This document shows positions 24,103-34,026 of a stretch of DNA of 64,000 nucleotides, one piece after another; position 1 is the stretch's first letter, and the number at the start of each line of letters is the position of its first letter. Position numbers and translations under genes: made by a program. The stretch is taken from assembly GCA_963702575.1 (NCBI GenBank), contig CAVPCU010000006.1, forward strand, positions 62,001 through 126,000. The letters are read 5' to 3'. The notes below the pieces were generated by a model. It was given only the letters and a program-made list of their open reading frames with translations. It ran no database searches and had not been told where the DNA came from. This stretch comes from VRUE01 sp963702575 (GTDB taxonomy: Bacteria > Actinomycetota > Thermoleophilia > Solirubrobacterales > 70-9).

Positions 24103-25691
24103 TGGAGATCAAGCCCGACGAGATCGCGTCGATCCTGCGCGAGCGGATCGAGGGACTGGACACCGGCAGCGCCGACCTCTCCGAGGTCGGGACGGTGCTG
24201 TCCGTGGCCGACGGGATCGCCCGCATCCACGGCCTCGACAACTGCATGGCGCTGGAGATGCTCGAACTGCCGCACGGCGTCACCGGCCTCGCCCTCAACC
24301 TCGAGGCCGACAACGTCGGCGCCGTGCTCTTCGGCGAGTGGGACAAGATCGTCGAGGGCGACACGGTCAAGCGCACCGGCCACCTGCTGCGAATCCCCGT
24401 CGGCGACCACCTGCTCGGCCGCCTCGTCGACCCGCTCGGGCGGCCGCTCGACGGCAGGGGCGAGATCGCCACCGACCAGACCCGGCCGGCCGAGTTCAAA
24501 GCGCCCGGCGTGGTCGAGCGCCAGCCGGTGACCGAGCCGGTGCAGACCGGGCTGATGTCGATCGACGGGATGATCCCGATCGGCCGCGGGCAGCGAGAGC
24601 TGATCATCGGCGACCGCCAGACCGGCAAGACGGCGATCGCGATCGACACGATCATCAACAACCGCGACAAGGACATGGTCTGCATCTACGTCGCGATCGG
24701 CCAGCGGATGTCGACGGTCGTCCAGCTGAAGGAGGTGCTGGAGGAAAACGGCGCGATGGAGAACACGATCATCGTCGCCGCCCCCGCCGACGAGGCCGCC
24801 CCGATCAAGTTCATCGCCCCCTACGCCGGCTGCGCGATGGGCGAGCACTTCCTCTACAACGGCAAAGCCGCGCTCTGCGTCTACGACGACCTCACCAAGC
24901 ACGCCTACGCCTACCGGCAGATGTCGCTGCTGCTGCGGCGCCCGCCCGGCCGCGAGGCCTACCCCGGCGACGTCTTCTACCTGCACTCGCGGCTGCTCGA
25001 GCGGGCGGTGAAGCTGAACGACGAGCTCGGCGGCGGCTCGCTGACCGCGCTGCCGATCATCGAGACCCAGGCCTCCGACGTCTCCGCCTACATCCCGACC
25101 AACGTGATCTCGATCACCGACGGCCAGATCTTCCTCGAGTCCGACCTCTTCAACTCGGGCGTGCGGCCGGCGATCAACGTCGGCATCTCGGTCTCGCGGG
25201 TGGGGGGCGACGCGCAGACCAAGGCGATGAAGAAGGTCGCCGGCAAGCTGCGCCTCGATCTCTCCCAGTACCGCGACCTCGAGGCGTTCGCCCAGTTCGG
25301 CTCAGAGCTCGATCCGGAGACGCAGAAGACGCTGAATCGCGGCGAGCGGCTGGTCGAGCTGCTCAAACAGAAAGAGCGCGAACCGCTCGAGATGGCCGAC
25401 CAGGTCGCCGCGATCTACTCCGGCACCGGCGGCTTCCTCGATCGGATCAAGACCGAGCGCGTCGGCGAGTTCCTGCGCGACCTGAAGCTCCACCTGCACA
25501 CCGAGAAGGCGGATCTGCTCGGCCGGATCGAGGAGAGCGGCAAGCTCGAGGAGGCCGACGAGGAGGAGCTCGGGGCGGCGATCCGCGACTTCGTCGACGA
25601 CTTCGGCCCCGACTTCGACGAGCACGGCGACCCGCTGGAGAACGGCGAGTCGGACCGCATCCGCTCCGAGAAGGAGACGGCTGCGGCCTAG
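24102..25691 (+). CDS. atpA: ATP synthase F1 subunit alpha
   Basis: A 529-residue non-catalytic nucleotide-binding subunit of the F1 hexamer. It has the Walker A motif GDRQTGKT (about 170-177) and the alpha signature PAINVGISVSRVGG. The start is ATG at 24102, 12 bp after GAGGAG. The C-terminus carries an acidic extension (EEADEEELGAAIRDF and onward), as in actinobacterial alpha subunits. atpG starts 6 bp after the stop. Confidence 0.98.
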   Translation: MEIKPDEIASILRERIEGLDTGSADLSEVGTVLSVADGIARIHGLDNCMALEMLELPHGVTGLALNLEADNVGAVLFGEWDKIVEGDTVKRTGHLLRIPVGDHLLGRLVDPLGRPLDGRGEIATDQTRPAEFKAPGVVERQPVTEPVQTGLMSIDGMIPIGRGQRELIIGDRQTGKTAIAIDTIINNRDKDMVCIYVAIGQRMSTVVQLKEVLEENGAMENTIIVAAPADEAAPIKFIAPYAGCAMGEHFLYNGKAALCVYDDLTKHAYAYRQMSLLLRRPPGREAYPGDVFYLHSRLLERAVKLNDELGGGSLTALPIIETQASDVSAYIPTNVISITDGQIFLESDLFNSGVRPAINVGISVSRVGGDAQTKAMKKVAGKLRLDLSQYRDLEAFAQFGSELDPETQKTLNRGERLVELLKQKEREPLEMADQVAAIYSGTGGFLDRIKTERVGEFLRDLKLHLHTEKADLLGRIEESGKLEEADEEELGAAIRDFVDDFGPDFDEHGDPLENGESDRIRSEKETAAA

Positions 25692-25697
25692 TTGACG

Positions 25698-26618
25698 ATG
25701 GCTTCCCAGAAGGACGTCAAGAACCGCATCGCGTCGGTCAAGAACATCAAGAAGATCACGCGGGCGATGGAGATGGTCGCGGCGGCGCGGCTGCGCCGGG
25801 CCGAACAGCGAATCGAGCGGCTGCGCCCCTACGCGCAGGGCATGCGCAAGCTGACGCGGCGCGCGGCCGAGCAGGCCGGCGGCGTGCCGCGGGTCCCCGT
25901 CCTGGTCGAGCGCGAGGAGATCAAGCGGGTCGGCGTCGTGCTGATCACGGGCGACCGCGGCCTTGCCGGCGCCTTCAACGCCAACGTGCTCCGCGAGGGG
26001 CTGCGCCTGCGCGACGAGTGGCGCGAGAAGGGCGCCGAGGTCGCCTTCTCGGCCGTCGGGCGCAAGGGCGTCTCGGCACTTGCCTTCCGCAAGCAGAACG
26101 TGCGCACCTCCTACATCGGCTTCACCGACCGCCCCGCCTTCGCCAACGCGCGCGAGATCGGCGAGGAGCTGACCGCGCGCTACGTCGACGCGGAGCTCGA
26201 CCGGGTCGAGCTCGTCTACAACCACTACGTCTCGCCGCTGACCCAGCACGTCTGGCGGCAGACGCTGCTGCCGCTGCAGCAGGCCGAGGTGCTCGGCGAC
26301 GGCGCCGCCGGAGAGGAAGAGGAGGCCGAGGAAACCGAGGTCGAGCGCGCGCACAGCCGAGCGCTGTGGGAGTACGAGCCCGACGCCGAAGAACTGCTGG
26401 CGCAGCTCATTCCCGAGTACGTGAACATCTCGGTCTACCGGGCGCTGCTCGAGTCGGCCGCCTCGGAGCTGGGGGCGAGGATGACGGCGATGCGCAACGC
26501 GGCGGAGAACGCCGAGACGATGATCGACGACCTCACCCTGGAGATGAACCGGGCCAGGCAAGCGGAGATCACGCAGGAGATCCTCGAGGTCGTGGGGGGC
26601 GCAGAGGCTCTTGGATAA
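25698..26618 (+). CDS. atpG: ATP synthase F1 subunit gamma
   Basis: A 306-residue central-stalk subunit. The start is probably ATG at 25698 (MASQKDVKNRIASVKNIKKI); an in-frame TTG lies two codons upstream. The N-terminal helix ends ITRAMEMVAAARLRRAEQR and the C-terminal helix has RMTAMRNAAENAETMIDDL. Between them, an acidic insertion of about 30 residues (GDGAAGEEEEAEETEVERAH) near 200-220 is longer than in Escherichia coli, in the region where actinobacterial gamma subunits often carry loops. Confidence 0.95.
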   Translation: MASQKDVKNRIASVKNIKKITRAMEMVAAARLRRAEQRIERLRPYAQGMRKLTRRAAEQAGGVPRVPVLVEREEIKRVGVVLITGDRGLAGAFNANVLREGLRLRDEWREKGAEVAFSAVGRKGVSALAFRKQNVRTSYIGFTDRPAFANAREIGEELTARYVDAELDRVELVYNHYVSPLTQHVWRQTLLPLQQAEVLGDGAAGEEEEAEETEVERAHSRALWEYEPDAEELLAQLIPEYVNISVYRALLESAASELGARMTAMRNAAENAETMIDDLTLEMNRARQAEITQEILEVVGGAEALG

Positions 26619-26702
26619 GACGGGAGCGCGAGCGAACAAGCGTGCATATCTGATTCTTCGCGCCGTGAGCGAGCGCGACTGTTATCTACGGAAAAGGAAC
26701 CA

Positions 26703-28124
<1,422 letters not shown>

Positions 28125-28133
28125 GAGCAGGGC

Positions 28134-28547
28134 TTGGCGGGCGAGGCCAAATTCGAGGTCGAGATCCTCACCCCCGAGGGCGAGGTCTACAACGGCGAGG
28201 TGCGCCAGGTCTCGACCCGCACCGCCGGGGGCGAAATCGGGATCCTCGCCAACCGGGCGCCGCTGCTGGCGGCGCTGCGGCCGACCGAGCTGCGCCTCTT
28301 CGAGGGCGACGGCGAGCCGCGCCGCTACGCCCAGGCGCACGGCTGGATCCAGGTCTTCGGCAACCACGCGCGGCTGCTGGTCGAGGAGGCGATCGAGCCC
28401 GGCGAGCTCGACGTCGCCGTGCTCAAAGAACAGCTCGCGGACGCCGAGCAGCGGCTGGCGGAGGCCGAGAAGGACAGCGGCGAGTGGACGCGGGCACGCA
28501 AAGACCGCGACCGCGCCGAAGCGTTCCTGGCGATCGCCGAGGGGTGA
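28134..28547 (+). CDS. atpC: ATP synthase F1 subunit epsilon
   Basis: A 137-residue epsilon subunit with an N-terminal beta-sandwich (FEVEILTPEGEVYNGEVRQV, then GEIGILANRAPLLAAL) and a C-terminal helical hairpin (KEQLADAEQRLAEAEKDSGE). It couples the gamma stalk to the c-ring and can inhibit hydrolysis. The start is a TTG at 28134 after GGAGCAGG. The TGA stop is the first base of a long hairpin that ends the operon. Confidence 0.93.
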   Translation: MAGEAKFEVEILTPEGEVYNGEVRQVSTRTAGGEIGILANRAPLLAALRPTELRLFEGDGEPRRYAQAHGWIQVFGNHARLLVEEAIEPGELDVAVLKEQLADAEQRLAEAEKDSGEWTRARKDRDRAEAFLAIAEG

Positions 28548-28650
28548 AGGGGTCGGGTGCCCCTTCCCCGGAGGCCGTTGCGCAGCAGATCGTTTACGGA
28601 GCTTCGCGGCGTGGTCGCTAAGCCTCCGGGAAAGGGGCACCCGACCCCTT
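28547..28650. repeat. Long hairpin element, copy C (end of the atp operon)
   Basis: Arms 28547-28575 and 28622-28650 pair over 29 positions with one mismatch; the left arm begins AAGGGGTCGGGTGCCCC. The interior has the shared core (GGCCGTTGCGCAGCAGATCG) and GGCGTGGTCGCTAAGCCTCC. The left arm shares its first base with the atpC stop codon, so this is the likely 3' end of the operon transcript. Confidence 0.8.
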
Positions 28651-28652
28651 CG

Positions 28653-29029
28653 AACGCCCGGCCGCGCGATCCACAGATTGCATATCGCCGCTTCGCGACA
28701 TTCCCCCAGAGGCGCATCGGCTCGTCCCTCCAGAACCCCTCGAGCAGCTCAAACATCTCAACCCCCTCCCGCAGCTTCCGCAAGTCCGGTTGCCGCCGTA
28801 CAGCTGAAGCAGCTACCCGGCCTCGTCCCTTTAGCTTTCGAAGCTGGGGGTGGCTTGGAGCGGGAGGGATGCGGTTGCCCAATCCGGGAATGTCGCGAAG
28901 CGGCGAAATGCAATCTTTCTTCTGCGCGGGCGAAGCCCGCGCTCGGACTTCGGAGCTAAGGCCCCGAAGGGGCCGTGCTCCATCAATTCCCGGATTGGGC
29001 AACCGCATCCCTCGCTGCTGGGGGTCGAC
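28653..29029. repeat. Gene-free gap with nested inverted repeats
   Basis: No coding gene is supported here. Arm L1 (28675-28705) pairs with R1 (28886-28916) over 31 positions with one mismatch. Arm L2 (28864-28891) pairs perfectly with R2 (28986-29013) over 28. R1 and L2 overlap by six bases, so the two long stems compete at their edge. Inside the L2-R2 loop are two small perfect hairpins, GCGCGGGC-GAA-GCCCGCGC (28924-28942) and GGCCCC-GAA-GGGGCC (28960-28974). Confidence 0.75.
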
Positions 29030-30118
29030 GTGAGCGGGGAGCTGGTGGCTCTGGCTACGCGGTTGATTGGGTACGACACCTCGGCGCCGGACGGGGTGCT
29101 GGAAGCTGCGGGGTTCGTCGAGGGGTGGCTGGAAGCGCGTGGGATCGCTACGGCTACCGACGAGGTGCGGGGGCTGCCGGTGCTGCGGGCGGAGGTTGGG
29201 CCGGAGGGGGCGCCGACGGTGGTGCTGCACGGCCACCTCGACGTCGTCCCGGGCCGCGCCGGGCAGTTCGAGCCGCGGCTGGAGGGCGACCGGCTCTACG
29301 GGCGCGGCGCCTACGACATGAAGGGGGCCGTGGCGGCGATGCTGCTGACCGTGGCGGCGCTGCGCGACCAGGAGCTGGTGCGGGTGCGGCTGGGGATCGT
29401 CGGCGACGAGGAGTCCGAGGAGGAGGCCGAACGGGGGAGCGACCACCTGGTCGACTCCGGCTTCCTCGGCGACTTCGCGATCACCGGCGAGCCGACCGAC
29501 CTGCAGATCGGGGTCGAGGCCAAGGGCGTGCTGGCGCTGCGGCTGGAGGTGAGCGGCGTCGCCGCTCACGGAGCGACCCCGTGGCTGGGCGACAACGCCG
29601 TGCTGAAGGCGCACGACGTTTTCCGCAGTATCGAGTCGCTACCGTTCGCACGGCACAGCTCGGAGCTGTTCGACCGCCCCTCGATCAATCTCGGCCGGAT
29701 CCTGGGCGGCGACGCGCTCAACAAGGTGCCAGACCAATGCGCGATCGACGTCGACATCCGCTACCTGCCAGACCAGGACCCCGCGACCGTGCTCGAACAG
29801 GTTCGCTCCCTGCCCGACGCCGAGGTGACGCCGCTCTTCACCCGCCCGCCGGCCGTGGTCGACCGCAACTCGCCCTTCGTCCTCGGCCTCAGCGAGGCCG
29901 CCTCGGCCCACCACGAGGGGGAGCCGATGAGCGTCGGTCGCGACGGCGCCTCCGATGCTGTCTCCTTCCTGCGAGTCGGCGTCCCGGCGGTCGAGTTCGG
30001 GCCGGTCGGCGACGGCCACCACGGGCCGCGGGAGTGGGTCTCGGTCGCCTCGCTGGATGCCTACCGGCAGACGCTCGACTCCTTCCTGCGCGCACTTCCG
30101 GAGCGCCTCGCCGCCTGA
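29030..30118 (+). CDS. M20-family metallopeptidase / deacylase (DapE/ArgE-like)
   Basis: A 362-residue zinc hydrolase from GTG 29030. The metal and catalytic motifs are VVLHGHLDVVPG, then YGRGAYDMKGAVAAML (bridging Asp) and VGDEESEEE (the general-base Glu pair). A dimerisation domain lies between about residues 165 and 275. Relatives remove succinyl or acetyl groups from amino acids (DapE, ArgE) or cleave dipeptides; the substrate cannot be fixed here. The start chosen gives the family's N-terminal length; longer frames run into the upstream inverted repeat. Confidence 0.87.
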   Translation: MSGELVALATRLIGYDTSAPDGVLEAAGFVEGWLEARGIATATDEVRGLPVLRAEVGPEGAPTVVLHGHLDVVPGRAGQFEPRLEGDRLYGRGAYDMKGAVAAMLLTVAALRDQELVRVRLGIVGDEESEEEAERGSDHLVDSGFLGDFAITGEPTDLQIGVEAKGVLALRLEVSGVAAHGATPWLGDNAVLKAHDVFRSIESLPFARHSSELFDRPSINLGRILGGDALNKVPDQCAIDVDIRYLPDQDPATVLEQVRSLPDAEVTPLFTRPPAVVDRNSPFVLGLSEAASAHHEGEPMSVGRDGASDAVSFLRVGVPAVEFGPVGDGHHGPREWVSVASLDAYRQTLDSFLRALPERLAA

Positions 30119-30128
30119 GCGGGACGAG

Positions 30129-31730
30129 ATGGTAGAGCCGGTCTTCAAAAAGCCGCCGCCCGACGGCGACCACGAGCCGCCGCCGAAGCGCAAGCGCTAC
30201 TGGTGGCGCTTCGCGCTCGCCGCGGTGATCATCGTCGCGGCCAGCGCGGGGGCGACCTCGAGCAGCATCCTCCTCTACATCGACAGCATCGCCAAGGCGC
30301 TCTCGCACAACAACCGGCTGGAGAACAAGGTCAAGCGCTTCCTCGCCCAGACCCACGGCGGCGAACCGGAGAACATCCTGATCATCGGCTCCGACAAGCG
30401 CGCCTCCGAACCCGAAGACCCGGGCCGCTCCGACACCACCATGCTGCTGCGCCTCGACCCCGATCGCAACGCGATCGCGCTGATGTCGATCCCGCGCGAC
30501 CTCAAGGTCGAAATCCCCGGCTTCGGGATCAACAAGTTCAACGCCGCATACACCTACGGTGGGCCGAAGCTGACGCTGCAGGTGGTCAAGGAACTGACCG
30601 GGCTGTCGATCAACCACGTCGTCAACGTCGACTATCTCGGCTTCGTGAAAGCGGTCGACGCGATCAACTGCGTCTACGTCGACGTCGACCGGCGCTACTA
30701 CCACAACAACGCCGAATCGAGCGAAGAATACGCCGAAATAAACGTCCAGCCGGGCTACCAGCTCCTCTGCGGGAAAAAAGCGCTTCAGTACGTGCGCTAC
30801 CGCCACACCGACACCGATCTGGTCCGCGCCGCCCGCCAGCAGGAATTCATCAGCGACGCCCGCCAGCGGGTGCCGATCGGCGATCTCGTCCTCGGCCGCA
30901 ACGAACTGATCGACATCTTCACCGAATACACCACCTCCGACATCAGCGACAAGGAGACGATGCTGGAAGTGCTGAAACTGTTCATCGCCTCGCGCAACGC
31001 GAAGATCAAGGAGGTCCACTTCCCGGCGATCCTCGGGCCGAGCTACGTCTACGCCTCGGAGGGCGCGATTGAAGGCGCGGTGGAAAAGTTCCTCGGCATC
31101 GAAGCGAGCGGCGGCCCGCGCGGTACCTACGAAGCCGAAGCGAGCACCAAGCCCGCGAAGAAGAAGAAGGCCAAGCCGAAGCACGAGCACCACGTGGTCA
31201 AGCCGAAGCCGCCGGGCGACGACGGCCTCGTCCCGGCTCACGAAGAAGGCGAACTGGAGGGCGAGTCGGTCGCCCGCAAGGTCAGCGCCGGATTCCCCGT
31301 CTACTACCCCACCCGGCTGCCGCCGGAATCGCGCTTCGTCGAAAGCTCGACCTACCTCCACGTGCAGGACCCGCGCGTCTACCACTTCAAGGACACCGAC
31401 GGCAAGCGCCACGCCGCGTACCGCATGGTCGGCGAATTCGGCCCCGAATACGAACGCCAGTACTTCGGCGTGCAGGGGGTTCAGGGATGGGGGAACCCGC
31501 CGATCCTCGACAACCCGAGCGAAACCAGGACGATCAACGGCCGCGAATACGAAATCTACGTCGACGGCGATCGGGTCAAGCTGATCGCCTGGCACCGGGG
31601 CGAAAACAGCTACTGGGTCTCCAATACGCTGCTGCAGACGCTGACCAACGACCAGATGGTGGGGATCGCGCGCTCGGCGAAGCTGAAGATCCCGAACCAC
31701 AAGCACAGACGGGGCGGGGCTCGGGGATGA
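30129..31730 (+). CDS. LytR-CpsA-Psr (LCP) family glycopolymer ligase with C-terminal extension
   Basis: A 533-residue protein. It has a basic cytoplasmic N-terminus (PPKRKRYWWR) and one membrane anchor (FALAAVIIVAASAGATSSS). The LCP domain, about 75-310, shows the lipid-phosphate-binding residues: RSDTTMLLRL, SIPRDLKVEIPG and, later, YVRYRHTDTDLVRAARQQEF. LCP enzymes move lipid-linked glycopolymers onto peptidoglycan. A Lys/His-rich linker (KPAKKKKAKPKHEHHVVKPK) precedes an about 150-residue extracellular domain containing DGDRVKLIAWHRGENSYWVS. The stop overlaps the next ATG (ATGA), tying it to UDP-glucose dehydrogenase. Confidence 0.9.
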   Translation: MVEPVFKKPPPDGDHEPPPKRKRYWWRFALAAVIIVAASAGATSSSILLYIDSIAKALSHNNRLENKVKRFLAQTHGGEPENILIIGSDKRASEPEDPGRSDTTMLLRLDPDRNAIALMSIPRDLKVEIPGFGINKFNAAYTYGGPKLTLQVVKELTGLSINHVVNVDYLGFVKAVDAINCVYVDVDRRYYHNNAESSEEYAEINVQPGYQLLCGKKALQYVRYRHTDTDLVRAARQQEFISDARQRVPIGDLVLGRNELIDIFTEYTTSDISDKETMLEVLKLFIASRNAKIKEVHFPAILGPSYVYASEGAIEGAVEKFLGIEASGGPRGTYEAEASTKPAKKKKAKPKHEHHVVKPKPPGDDGLVPAHEEGELEGESVARKVSAGFPVYYPTRLPPESRFVESSTYLHVQDPRVYHFKDTDGKRHAAYRMVGEFGPEYERQYFGVQGVQGWGNPPILDNPSETRTINGREYEIYVDGDRVKLIAWHRGENSYWVSNTLLQTLTNDQMVGIARSAKLKIPNHKHRRGGARG

Positions 31731-33040
31731 CGGAGAGACGGGAGGCAATCGGCGTCGTCGGCGTCGGCTGGGTCGGCCTGGTGACGGCGGCATGCTTCGC
31801 CGAGCTGGGCCACCGCGTCGTCGCCCGCGACATCGTCGCCGAGAAGGTCGAGGCGCTCTCGCGCGGCGAGGCGACCTTCCACGAGCCCGGCCTGGCCGAG
31901 CTGTTGGCGCGCAACGCCGAGCGGCTCACCTTCACCACCGAGATGCCGGAGCTGCTGGACGCGGCGCGCCTGCTCTTCGTCTGCGTCGACACGCCGCCGA
32001 CCCGTTCCGGCGACGCCGACCTCTCGCGGGTGCGCTCCGTGGTCGAGGAGCTGCGCGAGGGCGGCGACCACGCGCTGGTGATGAAGAGCACGGTGCCCGC
32101 CGGGACGGGCCAGACGATCCGGCGCGACCTGCCCGGCGTCGCCTACGTCTCCTGCCCCGAGTTCCTCAAGGAGGGGACGGCGGTCGAGGACTTCATGCAC
32201 CCCGACCGGGTCGTGATCGGCGCCGACCCCGGCGACGAGGAGGCCGCCGACGCGGTCGCGGCGCTGTACGAGCCGCTGGGGGGCGAGCTGGTCCGCACCG
32301 ACGTCGCCAGCGCCGAGATGATCAAGCTCGCCTCCAACGCCTTCCTCGCGACCAAGATCTCCTTCGTCAACGAGATCGCCAACGTCTGCGAGGAGGTCGG
32401 CGCCGACGTCGCCGAGGTCGCCCGCGGCATGGGCCTCGACCGGCGGATCGGCCCCTCCTTCCTGCGCGCCGGCATCGGCTACGGGGGCTCATGTTTCCCC
32501 AAGGATGTCAGTGCGCTAAAGATGCTTGCCGGCAACACCGGCTACCACTTCCAGCTGCTCAACGCGGTGATCGAGGTGAACGAGCTGCAGAAGCGGCGGG
32601 TGGTGCAGAAGCTGCTCGGGCGCCTGGGCTCGCTGGTGGGGAAGAGGATCGCCCTGCTGGGCCTCGCCTTCAAGCCCGACACGGACGACATGCGCGAGGC
32701 CTCCAGCCTGGTGCTGGCCGCGCGGCTGCAGGGCGAGGGGGCGGAGGTCGTCGCCTACGATCCTGTCGCCGCTAGAGCGGCGCGCGAGCTGCTCGGCTCG
32801 GTCGAGCTGGCGGGCTCGGCGCTGGAGGCGCTGGAGGGGGCCGACGCCGCGGTGCTGGTCACCGAGTGGGGTGAGTTCCGCGAGATCGACTGGGGCGAGG
32901 CCGCCGGCCGGATGGCGCGGCCGCTGCTGGTCGACGGCCGCAACTTCCTCGACCCGGCCAAGCTCCGGGAAGCGGGCTTCGAGTACGAGGGAATAGGCAG
33001 GGCGGCACAGGGCGCCCCCGCTCCCGCGAGCGCCGACTGA
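31727..33040 (+). CDS. ugd: UDP-glucose/GDP-mannose dehydrogenase family protein
   Basis: A 437-residue NAD-dependent enzyme that oxidises a UDP-hexose (typically UDP-glucose to UDP-glucuronate). The N-terminal Rossmann motif is IGVVGVGWVGLVTAACFAEL. The central domain has YVSCPEFLKEGTAVEDF and the catalytic Cys in AGIGYGGSCFPKDVSALK (Cys at about 255). The C-terminal domain has LGLAFKPDTDDMREASS. It is translationally coupled to the LCP gene upstream and 2 bp from a sugar nucleotidyltransferase, so uronic-acid-containing surface polymers are a likely product. GDP-mannose dehydrogenase is the main alternative. Confidence 0.9.
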   Translation: MTERREAIGVVGVGWVGLVTAACFAELGHRVVARDIVAEKVEALSRGEATFHEPGLAELLARNAERLTFTTEMPELLDAARLLFVCVDTPPTRSGDADLSRVRSVVEELREGGDHALVMKSTVPAGTGQTIRRDLPGVAYVSCPEFLKEGTAVEDFMHPDRVVIGADPGDEEAADAVAALYEPLGGELVRTDVASAEMIKLASNAFLATKISFVNEIANVCEEVGADVAEVARGMGLDRRIGPSFLRAGIGYGGSCFPKDVSALKMLAGNTGYHFQLLNAVIEVNELQKRRVVQKLLGRLGSLVGKRIALLGLAFKPDTDDMREASSLVLAARLQGEGAEVVAYDPVAARAARELLGSVELAGSALEALEGADAAVLVTEWGEFREIDWGEAAGRMARPLLVDGRNFLDPAKLREAGFEYEGIGRAAQGAPAPASAD

Positions 33041-33042
33041 CC

Positions 33043-34026
33043 ATGCAGGCGATCGTCCTGGTGGGTGGCGAAGGCACGCGGCTGCGGCCGCTGACCTCCT
33101 CGACGCCGAAGCCGGCGCTGACGCTGGTCGACCGCCCCTTCCTCGCCTACATGATCGAGTGGCTGGCGGGGCACGGGGTCGAGGAAGTGGTGCTCGCCTG
33201 CGGCTTCCTGCCCGACGTGCTGCGCGAGGCGCTGGCCGGCGAGGAGGAGCGCTCCGGGGCGCGCATCCGCTACGTGGTCGAGCCCGAGCCGTTGGGCACC
33301 GCCGGGGCGATCCGGTTTGCCGCGGACCAGCTTGGCGATGAGCTCGAGGACCGGTTCCTGGCGCTGAACGGCGACGTGCTCACCGACCTCGACCTGAGCG
33401 CGCTGCTCCGCGCCCATGAGGAGCGCAGCGCGCGCGCCACGATCGCCCTGCACCCGGTCGAGGACTCCTCCGCCTTCGGCCTGGTCCACAGCGGCCCCGA
33501 GGGCGAGGTCCTTGCCTTCCTCGAGAAGACGGGAGAGGCCGCGCCGGGCGAGGTCAACGCCGGCATGTATGCGCTCGAGCGCTCGGTCCTCGACCTGATC
33601 CCGCCCGGCGAGAACGTCTCGATCGAGCGCGACGTCTTCCCCCGGCTGGTCGGCGATGGCCTGCACGGCCTACTGCTCGACGGCTACTGGGTCGACATCG
33701 GCACGCCCGAGCGTTACCTGCAGGCGAGCTGGGACATCCTCGAGGGACGTGTGCGGACCCGGGTCGAGCCGACCGCGCCGGGGGTCCTGGTCGCGGCGGA
33801 CGCCGAGGTCGCCGATGACGCGACGGTCGGCCCGCGCGCCGTGCTCGCGCCCGGCAGCCGGGTCGGCGCCGGCGCCGAGGTGCGCGACTCGGTCCTGCTC
33901 GACGGCTGCGAGGTGGGGGAGGGCGCGCGGGTCGTCGGCTCGATCCTCTCCCCGGGCGCCAGCGTGCCGGCCGGCGCCGAAGTCGAGGGGGCGGTCGCCG
34001 CCGCGAATGAAAGGGTTACGGCATGA
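33043..34026 (+). CDS. NDP-sugar pyrophosphorylase (mannose-1-phosphate guanylyltransferase-like)
   Basis: A 327-residue nucleotidyltransferase. It starts MQAIVLVGGEGTRLRPLTSS, the signature loop that binds NTP and sugar phosphate, and continues with TPKPALTLVDRPFL. The acidic metal site is in LALNGDVLTDLD. The last 90 residues form left-handed beta-helix hexapeptide repeats (ADDATVGPRAVLAPGSRVGA). It makes an NDP-sugar; GDP-mannose is favoured because a PGI/PMI-type isomerase overlaps its stop (ATGA). The exact sugar is uncertain. Confidence 0.85.
   Translation: MQAIVLVGGEGTRLRPLTSSTPKPALTLVDRPFLAYMIEWLAGHGVEEVVLACGFLPDVLREALAGEEERSGARIRYVVEPEPLGTAGAIRFAADQLGDELEDRFLALNGDVLTDLDLSALLRAHEERSARATIALHPVEDSSAFGLVHSGPEGEVLAFLEKTGEAAPGEVNAGMYALERSVLDLIPPGENVSIERDVFPRLVGDGLHGLLLDGYWVDIGTPERYLQASWDILEGRVRTRVEPTAPGVLVAADAEVADDATVGPRAVLAPGSRVGAGAEVRDSVLLDGCEVGEGARVVGSILSPGASVPAGAEVEGAVAAANERVTA

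Noticed and set aside
26649..26661. Shared 13-mer ATCTGATTCTTCG after glyA (16245) and between atpG and atpD
   Set aside because: A 13-base match is expected by chance many times in 64 kb, and the flanks do not extend the similarity.
28653..29029. Possible small protein genes in the gap after the atp operon
   Set aside because: Frames here translate inverted-repeat arms (recurring LPNPGM/IPGLGNRIP-type strings) and lack ribosome-binding sites or family motifs.
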